A stretch of DNA of 47,107 nt from JBOFFC01 sp051648405 (GTDB lineage Bacteria; Planctomycetota; Planctomycetia; Pirellulales; Lacipirellulaceae), in contig JBOFFC010000038.1 in the NCBI GenBank assembly GCA_051648405.1, positions 1 to 47,107 on the forward strand. The letters run 5' to 3'. The position numbers and the translations under genes are program-made. Below the pieces are notes generated by a model, which had not been told where the DNA came from, ran no database searches, and saw only the letters and a list, made by a program, of their open reading frames with translations. Below are positions 41,033-47,107 of this stretch, piece after piece; the stretch's first letter is position 1, and the number at the start of each line of letters is the position of its first letter.

Positions 41033-42715
41033 TTGGCGGCTGACAAGTTTGCGATTGGGGTCGATTACGGAACTAACAGCGTTCGGGCGCTGGTGGTCGA
41101 TGCTGCGACGGGGGACGAAGTCGGCACGGCGGTGTTCGACTACCCGAGCGGTGCTGCGGGCATCCTGACCGACGCGGCCGACCCGCTCGTCGCGCGGCAG
41201 AACCCGGCGGATTACCTGCTCGGGTTCACGGAGTCGGTCCGCGGCGCCCTTGTAGCGGCGACGTCGCGCGGCGGCTTCGACCCTTCGCGGGTCGTGGGCC
41301 TGGGGGTCGATACGACCGGATCGACGCCGATTGCGGTGAACGCCCAGGGCCAGGCGCTGGCGCTCGACCCCAAGTGGTCGGCGCACCCGGCCGCCCAGGC
41401 CTGGCTCTGGAAAGACCACACCGCGCACGCCGAGGCCGAAGAGATCACCGACCTCGCGCGGCGACGCGGTGAGCCGTACCTCGCCAAGTGCGGGGGCGTG
41501 TACTCGTCGGAGTGGTACTGGGCCAAGTTGCTGAGGCTCGTCCGCGTTGCCCCGGAGGTCGCCGAGGCAGCCGCCGGCTGGGTCGAGCTGGCGGACTTCG
41601 TTCCGGCTTACGCGACCGGGACCGCAGCGCCCGATCGCTGCGCCCGCGGCATCTGCGCCGCTGGCCACAAGGCGATGTACCACGAGTCCTGGGGTGGCCT
41701 TCCGAGCGAGGGGTTCCTTGCGGCGCTCGACCCGCGCCTCGTCAAGTTTCGCTACACGACAACGGCGGTCCCCTCCGATCGCAAAGCGGGCGACCTAACC
41801 CCCGACGTTGCGAAGCGGCTGGGCCTGAAGGCCGGGGTCCCCGTGGCGGTCGGCGCGTTCGACGCCCACATGGGGGCGGTCGGCGCCGGGGCGGGGGAGG
41901 GGACGCTGGTCAAGATCATGGGGACCAGCACTTGCGACTGCTTGCCGGCGCCCCTCAGCCACCAACTCCCCGACGTCCCCGGGCTGTGCGGCATCGTCCC
42001 CGAGTCGATCCTCCCCGGCATGTACGGCATCGAGGCGGGCCAGTCGGCCGTCGGGGATATCTTCAACTGGTTCGTCAAGCAGCTTGCGCCGGCCGCTTAC
42101 GGCAACGAAGCGGCGGCCCACGCCAAGCTCTCCGACGATATGGCGAAGCTGCGCCCCGGCGAGTCGGGCCTCGTGGCGCTCGACTGGAACAACGGCAACC
42201 GCACCGTGCTCGTCGATCCGCTCGTCTCCGGACTGCTCGTCGGCCAGACGCTCCACACGACAGCGCCCGAGGTTTACAGGGCCCTCGTCGAGGCGACCGC
42301 CTTCGGCGCGCTGACGATCATACGCCGCATCGAGGAGTACGGCGTCGCCGTCCGCGAGGTTGTGAACTGCGGCGGGATCGCCGAGAAGAACCCGACGGTC
42401 ATGCAGGTCTACGCAGACGTCTGTAACCGACCGATGAAGATCAGCCGGTCGGCGCAGACCTGCGCACTCGGCGCGGCGATCTTCGGGTCGGTGGTCGGCG
42501 GCGCTCACGGTTCCGTCGAGGCCGCCCAGCGAGCGATGACCGGCACAAAGCCGGTGGTCTATCAGCCTATTCCGGCGAACGCCGCGGTGTACTCCGAGCT
42601 GTTCGCGATCTACACGAAGCTGCACGACGCCTTCGGCACTACCGGCGCCGAGGGATCACTGTACAGGGTGATGAAGGACTTGATTTCCCTGCGCGACCGC
42701 GTGCGGCGTGGATAG
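41033..42715 (+). CDS. araB: L-ribulokinase
   Basis: FGGY-family sugar kinase that phosphorylates L-ribulose. The ATP-binding start FAIGVDYGTNSVRALVVDA, the substrate segment LGVDTTGSTPIAV, the AraB-type KDHTAHAEAEEITDLA and the C-terminal NCGGIAEKNPTVMQVYADV are clear. I choose the TTG at 41033, which has AGAGGGG six bases upstream and begins AADKFAIGVDYG as AraB proteins do (560 residues). An ATG at 40991 would add 14 charged residues. It is the first enzyme gene of the arabinose set and is followed by araD after about 90 bases. Confidence 0.94.
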   Translation: MAADKFAIGVDYGTNSVRALVVDAATGDEVGTAVFDYPSGAAGILTDAADPLVARQNPADYLLGFTESVRGALVAATSRGGFDPSRVVGLGVDTTGSTPIAVNAQGQALALDPKWSAHPAAQAWLWKDHTAHAEAEEITDLARRRGEPYLAKCGGVYSSEWYWAKLLRLVRVAPEVAEAAAGWVELADFVPAYATGTAAPDRCARGICAAGHKAMYHESWGGLPSEGFLAALDPRLVKFRYTTTAVPSDRKAGDLTPDVAKRLGLKAGVPVAVGAFDAHMGAVGAGAGEGTLVKIMGTSTCDCLPAPLSHQLPDVPGLCGIVPESILPGMYGIEAGQSAVGDIFNWFVKQLAPAAYGNEAAAHAKLSDDMAKLRPGESGLVALDWNNGNRTVLVDPLVSGLLVGQTLHTTAPEVYRALVEATAFGALTIIRRIEEYGVAVREVVNCGGIAEKNPTVMQVYADVCNRPMKISRSAQTCALGAAIFGSVVGGAHGSVEAAQRAMTGTKPVVYQPIPANAAVYSELFAIYTKLHDAFGTTGAEGSLYRVMKDLISLRDRVRRG

Positions 42716-42808
42716 CCGGTTGCCGCTAGCCGAACGGACCACTTCGACTCTTCCTCGCTTCGCTTCCACGCGCCGCATCGCGCCACCCCTCGATTCGCTG
42801 AGTCGCAG

Positions 42809-43495
42809 TTGCTCGAAGACCTCAAGGCCGCCGTCTGCCAAGCGAACCTCGACCTGGTGTCGGCGGGATTGGTGACCCTCACGTGGGGGAACGTCAGCGG
42901 GCTGTCCCCCGACCGCACGCGCCTGGTGATCAAGCCGAGCGGAGTCGCGTACGACGCGATGCGGCCCGAGCACATGGTGGTCGTTGACGTGGCGACGGGG
43001 GACGTCGTTGAAGGGGCGCTCCGCCCGTCGTCCGACACGCCGACCCATCGCCTCCTGTACCAGGCGTTCGCAAGCGCGTTCGGAGTCACGCACACGCACA
43101 GCCCGAAGGCGACGGCCTTCTGCCAGGCGCGACGCGAGGTCCCGTGCCTCGGGACAACCCACGCCGACCACTTCGCCGCCGCGGTCCCCGTGACGCGTCC
43201 GCTCACCAAACACGAGGTCGATACGGCCTACGAGGCAAGCACGGGTGAGGTGATCCTCGAGCGGTTCGCGGGCCTCGACCCGGCCGCGATCCCCGCGGTG
43301 CTCGTCGCCGGGCACGCCCCCTTCACTTGGGGGAAGGACGCCGCCGACTCGGTCAGGAACGCGATCGCGCTCGAGGCGGTGGCGGCGATGGCGATCGACT
43401 CGCTGGCTCTCGGGGCGCCCGCGCTCGAGCCGTACGTCCTCGACAAGCACTACCAGCGGAAGCACGGCCCCGGGGCGTACTACGGGCAGAAGTAG
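42809..43495 (+). CDS. araD: L-ribulose-5-phosphate 4-epimerase
   Basis: Class II aldolase-fold zinc enzyme that turns L-ribulose 5-phosphate into D-xylulose 5-phosphate. The zinc histidines His95 and His97 (VTHTHSPKAT) fall at the same positions as in E. coli AraD, and His169 (VAGHAPFTWG) corresponds to His171. The phosphate-binding SSD triplet is Ser74-Ser75-Asp76. The 228 residues start at a TTG (42809), since no ATG fits. This completes the pathway with araB and araA. Confidence 0.95.
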   Translation: MLEDLKAAVCQANLDLVSAGLVTLTWGNVSGLSPDRTRLVIKPSGVAYDAMRPEHMVVVDVATGDVVEGALRPSSDTPTHRLLYQAFASAFGVTHTHSPKATAFCQARREVPCLGTTHADHFAAAVPVTRPLTKHEVDTAYEASTGEVILERFAGLDPAAIPAVLVAGHAPFTWGKDAADSVRNAIALEAVAAMAIDSLALGAPALEPYVLDKHYQRKHGPGAYYGQK

Positions 43496-43577
43496 GCCCC
43501 TCGCCCGACGCCTTGGCGACACCGCGCCGCTCGCGCGCATCCCTCTAGTCCCCAACTTCCGTCTCGCCCTGAACGAC

Positions 43578-45068
43578 ATGCCCCTCCCGAAGCTCGACGA
43601 GTTGCACCTTTGGTTCGTGACCGGCAGCCAGCACCTGTACGGGCCCGCCGCACTGGAGCGCGTCGCTGCCGACGCCAGCGAAGTCGCGGCGGCACTTGAC
43701 GCCTCGTCGGACGTCCCGCTGCGGGTGGTCTTCCGGCCGGTGGCGACGTGCCCCGAAGAGGTGTTGGCGACGTTTCAGGCGGCGAGCGTCGATCCGCAGT
43801 GCGCCGGCGTCGTTGCGTGGATGCACACCTTCAGCCCCGCAAAGATGTGGATCGCGGGCTTGAAGGGGCTCGCCAAGCCGCTGCTCCACCTGCACACGCA
43901 GCACGGCCGCGACCTGCCGTGGGGCACGATCGACATGGACTTCATGAACCTGCACCAGTCGGCGCACGGCGACCGGGAGTTCGGATTCGTCTGCACCCGG
44001 CTGGGAATCGACCGCAAGGTCGTTGTCGGCCACTGGCGGGACGCCGTGGTGCAGCGCTCGGTGGGCGTTTGGTCGCGCGCCGCGGCGGCGCGGCTCGACC
44101 TGTCGAGGGCGCGGATCGCGCGAATCGGCGACAACATGCGTGAGGTGGCCGTCACCGAGGGGGACAAGGTCGCCGCGCAGGACGTGATGGGAGTCTCGGT
44201 CAACGGGTACGGCGTCGGCGAGCTGGTGAAGCGAGTGGAAGCGTCGAGCGACGCGCAAGTCGATGCGCTGTGCGCGGAGTACGACGCGTCGTACAACGTG
44301 GCCGCTGAGCTCCGCCCCGGGGGCGCCCGGAGAGTTTCCCTGCGCGACGCCGTGCGGATCGAGCTCGGACTGCGGTCGTTCCTCGAAGAAGGCGCCTTCG
44401 CCGGGTTTACCGACACGTTCGAAGACCTCACCGGCCTCAAGCAGCTCCCGGGGATCGCCGCGCAGCGGCTGATGGCGGATGGATACGGCTTCGGGGCCGA
44501 GGGGGACTGGAAGGCTGCCGCGATGGTCCGCGCCGCAAAGGTGATGGCCGCCGGCCTCCCCGGCGGAACGACGTTCATGGAAGACTACACCTACCACTTG
44601 CCGGCGGAGGGGGAACGGCTGGTGCTCGGCGCCCACATGCTCGAGATCTGCCCGTCGATCGCGGCCCGCAAGCCGAGCTGCGAGGTCCACCCGCTGGGGA
44701 TCGGCGGCAAGGAAGACCCAGTACGCCTGGTGTTCGACGCCCCGCCGGGGCCGGCGGTGAACGCGACGCTGATCGACCTCGGCGACCGCTTCCGCCTAGT
44801 CACCAACGAGGTCGTGGCCGTCGTCCCGCCGCACGACCTGCCAAGGCTCCCCGTCGCCCGCGCGGTCTGGAAACCGCTGCCAGACTTCGCCACGTCGGCG
44901 GCGGCCTGGATCTACGCGGGGGGCTCGCACCACCCGGTCTTCAGCCAAGCGCTCACGACCGAACACTTCGAGGACCTCGCGATGATGCTCGGCATCGAAC
45001 ACGTCGCGATCGACGCCACGACGACGATGCGAGAGGCGCGGAGATTCGCGGCGCGATCGCTCCGCTGA
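43578..45068 (+). CDS. araA: L-arabinose isomerase
   Basis: Manganese-dependent isomerase converting L-arabinose to L-ribulose. The 496-residue length matches E. coli AraA (500). The metal ligands are visible: Glu308 (YGFGAEGDWK), Glu335 (FMEDYTYHL), His353 (GAHMLEICPS) and His451/452 (GGSHHPVFSQ). The N-terminus FVTGSQHLYGPAAL is typical. It is the last gene of the arabinose set. The order araB-araD-araA is as in several Gram-positive and planctomycete clusters. Confidence 0.97.
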   Translation: MPLPKLDELHLWFVTGSQHLYGPAALERVAADASEVAAALDASSDVPLRVVFRPVATCPEEVLATFQAASVDPQCAGVVAWMHTFSPAKMWIAGLKGLAKPLLHLHTQHGRDLPWGTIDMDFMNLHQSAHGDREFGFVCTRLGIDRKVVVGHWRDAVVQRSVGVWSRAAAARLDLSRARIARIGDNMREVAVTEGDKVAAQDVMGVSVNGYGVGELVKRVEASSDAQVDALCAEYDASYNVAAELRPGGARRVSLRDAVRIELGLRSFLEEGAFAGFTDTFEDLTGLKQLPGIAAQRLMADGYGFGAEGDWKAAAMVRAAKVMAAGLPGGTTFMEDYTYHLPAEGERLVLGAHMLEICPSIAARKPSCEVHPLGIGGKEDPVRLVFDAPPGPAVNATLIDLGDRFRLVTNEVVAVVPPHDLPRLPVARAVWKPLPDFATSAAAWIYAGGSHHPVFSQALTTEHFEDLAMMLGIEHVAIDATTTMREARRFAARSLR

Positions 45069-45618
45069 AGCTCGCGCAGGATCGACGGAAAGGCGCTCGC
45101 CACCGACGACTAGCGCATTGGGCGTTCGCGGGTGTTGACGCCCCTGGTGGACTCGCGCTGTGCGGCGTTCAGCCTCCCCCGATTCGCCGCGTCGGTGAGC
45201 GACGGGGCGCGGCCGCTCACTCCCGACGCCCACAGGGCGCGCATCGCGGGGACGATGCGCCACGAGATCCGTTCTCCCGTGGCGACCCCGCGCAAGTGAC
45301 TACTGACGCCCGCATGGTCCGGTGAACCGTGGGCGGGGATCCGCAGCCGGCCCGCGCGGGGCAACGGGAGTTGGCTCGAGAGCCGACTCGATCCGCGGTC
45401 CGACGCCGTCGAGGGCGTTCTCGCGGCCTGCGTCGAACGAACGGCAACGCCAACTTGGCCCGTTTGAAACGCGGGAAACGCGTGTGCCGAATCTGAGGAT
45501 TTTGTTGGCGGTTCCTGCGCGCCGTCACCGCTCCCCCCAGTGCGGCCGGCGACGGCCTTGTCTTGTGAAGGGCCAAGTGTTCCGGCGGACTAAAAACTCT
45601 ACTCAGGAAAAGAAAACC
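45069..45618. other. 550-base non-coding stretch after araA
   Basis: I see no convincing gene here; the open frames are GC-driven and have no recognisable protein features. The first 25 bases after the araA stop (AAGCTCGCGCAGGATCGACG) resemble a decayed CAGGAT-type arm. A weak hairpin, GGGCGT/ACGCCC (45120-45125, 45138-45143), could end araA transcription. The last 30 bases before 45619 hold CAGGAAAAG, a plausible ribosome-binding site for the next gene. Confidence 0.5.
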
Positions 45619-46587
45619 ATGGGGACATTCAAGGCGGCACGCCGCAAGCGGTTCGGCATCGAGACCCTCGAGCGCAAAGCGATGATGGCCGGCGACGTCG
45701 CCGTCAGCTTTTCCGGGGGAGAGCTCAACATTCAGGGGGACGCGTTCGACAACGCTCTTGAAGTCGTCCAGGCGGCGAACGGGACCGTCACGGTGCGCGG
45801 GTTGGCCGACGCGAACGGCGTTGCGACGACGATCAACGGCCGCGCGGTGGCTCAGTTCCCGCTGGCGGTGATCTCCAAGGCGCAGATCAGCCTGCAAGAC
45901 GGCGCCGACTCCGTGACGCTCCGTAACGTCAGCATCGGCAGCGACCTGAAGATCGACTCCGGCGCCGGCAACGACGTCGTGCGCGCTACGGGCGTGCGAG
46001 TCGGCGTTGTCGTCGGGTCGAGCGCCGAGATCCTGACGGGCGTCGGCAACGACACGGTCGCCCTGTCGAACGTGAGCATCACCGGCGACCTTGTCGCCGA
46101 CACGGGCGAGGGGAACGATCGCGTGACCGTCAACAGCGGCTCGTCCGTTGGCGGCAGCTTCAAGGCGGTCACCGGCGCCGGGAACGACACGGTCGTCGCC
46201 AACGGCTTGTCGGTCACGAAGTCGTTTGAGGCCGAGACAGACATTGGCAACGACGTGGTGACCCTCGCCGCTGTCACCGCGATGGAGGGGATCCACGTCA
46301 ACACCGGCGAGGGCCTCGACCGCATCACGGTGCGTGACTCGAGCTCGACCGCCGACGTGTCGCTCGTTTCCGGAGCGGGCAACGACGTGGTCGTCGTCGA
46401 GCGAGTGACCTCCGGGTCGAATGTGCACGTCATCACCGAGGACGGCGTCGATAGCGTCACGGCCCGCAACATCACCGCGGCGGTAGACATCGTGCTCGAA
46501 GGGGGCGCCGACTTGGATTCGCTGATCACCGACGCCCTGTTCCCGGGGAACGCGCTGATCGTCACGGACTTCGAGACTGTTGCCTGA
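45619..46587 (+). CDS. Beta-solenoid repeat protein with LEPR-XLL-like N-terminus
   Basis: 322 residues. The N-terminus is basic and contains IETLERKAMMAGDV (residues 14-27), a variant of the LEPR-XLL signal seen at the start of many secreted planctomycete proteins. From about residue 80 to 315 the protein consists of ten repeats of 22-26 residues, each with a turn such as GAGNDVV, GVGNDTV, GEGNDRV or DIGNDVV followed by a beta-rich stretch. This predicts a right-handed beta-helix, possibly calcium-binding through the GxGND turns as in RTX proteins. There is no PEP-CTERM tail. Its function is unknown; a surface or matrix role is likely. The frame is open upstream to 45322, but the ATG at 45619 gives the expected N-terminus. 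Confidence 0.82.
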   Translation: MGTFKAARRKRFGIETLERKAMMAGDVAVSFSGGELNIQGDAFDNALEVVQAANGTVTVRGLADANGVATTINGRAVAQFPLAVISKAQISLQDGADSVTLRNVSIGSDLKIDSGAGNDVVRATGVRVGVVVGSSAEILTGVGNDTVALSNVSITGDLVADTGEGNDRVTVNSGSSVGGSFKAVTGAGNDTVVANGLSVTKSFEAETDIGNDVVTLAAVTAMEGIHVNTGEGLDRITVRDSSSTADVSLVSGAGNDVVVVERVTSGSNVHVITEDGVDSVTARNITAAVDIVLEGGADLDSLITDALFPGNALIVTDFETVA

Positions 46588-46615
46588 GGCGTTCTCGTGG
46601 TGCTTTAACTCCCGA

Positions 46616-46653
46616 CCGAGGGGGGCGTCACCCCAACGTGGCGCCCCCCTCGG
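46616..46653. terminator. Strong terminator hairpin between convergent genes
   Basis: Perfect 12-base arms (CCGAGGGGGGCG, 46616-46627, and its complement 46642-46653). Four further pairs, including one G-T, extend it to a 16-bp stem with a six-base loop. It lies 29 bases after the solenoid gene stop and upstream of the converging nagB end. Confidence 0.75.
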
Positions 46654-46779
46654 CGGGTTGTTGCGATTCTCACAGCGGATCGTCGGACCGAACGCACACC
46701 GATTCCGAGGGGCGGCGCTTGCACCGATTGGCCAGCCCCGTGCGCGTCCGCAACCATCGATCCCCGTTGTGAAACGGCG

Positions 46780-47107
46780 TTAGACCACGTTCGGGCGCGC
46801 CCCCTGGTCGCACACAACGGTTGCGCACCGGTGCAACCGCACGAACGACCCCGGGAACCGCGGCGTGATCGGCCCGGAGAGCAGCGTCGCTAGCGGCTCG
46901 GCCTTCGCAATCCCGGTGGCGATCACCAGCAGCCGCCGCGACTGCATCAGATCGGCGATTCCGAGCGTCAGCCCGCAGGTCGGCGCCGACGCTTCGCGGA
47001 CCATGGCGTGGCCGAGCGACGCGGCCGACAGCCGCGCGACGTGGGCGTGCGGCTGCAACTCGTCCGCCGGCTCGTTGAAGCCCAAGTGACCGTTGACCCC
47101 CAGACCG
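46780..47107 (-). CDS. nagB: Glucosamine-6-phosphate deaminase, C-terminal part (cut by window edge)
   Basis: The last 109 codons of a gene that enters from the right edge on the minus strand. The visible start of the fragment, GLGVNGHLGFNEPADEL, is the NagB active-site loop with the catalytic His and the following Glu. LTLGIADLMQSRRLLVIATG and a later region ending VVCDQGA are also typical. The enzyme converts glucosamine 6-phosphate to fructose 6-phosphate and ammonia. 6-Phosphogluconolactonase shares the fold but not the NGHxxFNEP loop. Confidence 0.9.
   Translation of the reverse strand, partial: GLGVNGHLGFNEPADELQPHAHVARLSAASLGHAMVREASAPTCGLTLGIADLMQSRRLLVIATGIAKAEPLATLLSGPITPRFPGSFVRLHRCATVVCDQGARPNVV

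Noticed and set aside
45069..45618. A gene in the stretch after araA (for example the frame 45322 onward)
   Set aside because: Upstream of 45619 the reading frame is Arg/Ser/Pro-rich with no features, and the LEPR-XLL-like leader marks the true start.

Overview
This is GC-rich bacterial DNA that looks like a planctomycete chromosome, most likely from the Pirellulales side of the phylum. The support is a secreted protein with dockerin-type calcium loops and PEP-CTERM tails, an LEPR-XLL-like N-terminus on a solenoid protein, a DUF5690-type transporter, GxxExxY proteins and many genes without a clear Shine-Dalgarno site. The species cannot be named from this window, and I saw no tRNA, rRNA or CRISPR array.

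Layout. (1) 37-1350: xylose isomerase. (2) 1593-16473: a full 14-gene nuoA-N operon for respiratory complex I in canonical order, with separate nuoC and nuoD, an unusually long NuoK tail and a short NuoG. (3) 16485-26611: every step of reductive pyrimidine breakdown plus an importer: methylmalonate/malonate semialdehyde dehydrogenase, beta-ureidopropionase, NCS1 permease, an AGXT2-like aminotransferase, the FMN domain of dihydropyrimidine dehydrogenase, and dihydropyrimidinase. Together they would carry uracil or thymine to beta-alanine (or its methyl analogue), then to the semialdehyde, then to acetyl- or propionyl-CoA. Three small genes unrelated to that pathway (a nucleotidyltransferase-fold protein and two GxxExxY nuclease-fold proteins) sit in its gene junctions, each bracketed by copies of one repeat family. 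(4) 26898-31207: a three-gene electron-transfer module (small membrane protein, octaheme cytochrome c, NapH-like ferredoxin with TPR tail). (5) 31342-33753: a secreted protein that appears to be two PEP-CTERM proteins fused in frame. (6) 33790-39436: a phosphonate cluster with DUF5690 transporter, PhnZ-like HD oxygenase, FAD amine oxidase, PhnX and a class III PLP enzyme resembling PbfA. (7) 39583-45068: L-arabinose catabolism (XylR-type regulator, araB, araD, araA). (8) 45619-46587: a beta-solenoid protein. (9) From 46780 to the right edge, on the minus strand: the C-terminal part of glucosamine-6-phosphate deaminase.

The two observations I rate highest are the repeat-bracketed small-gene cassettes at 19115-25191, whose arms supply stop codons to neighbouring catabolic genes, and the phosphonate cluster, which seems built around hydroxy- or N-substituted aminoethylphosphonate because it has PhnX but neither PhnW nor PhnY. 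The octaheme module is the best candidate for an uncharacterised respiratory system.
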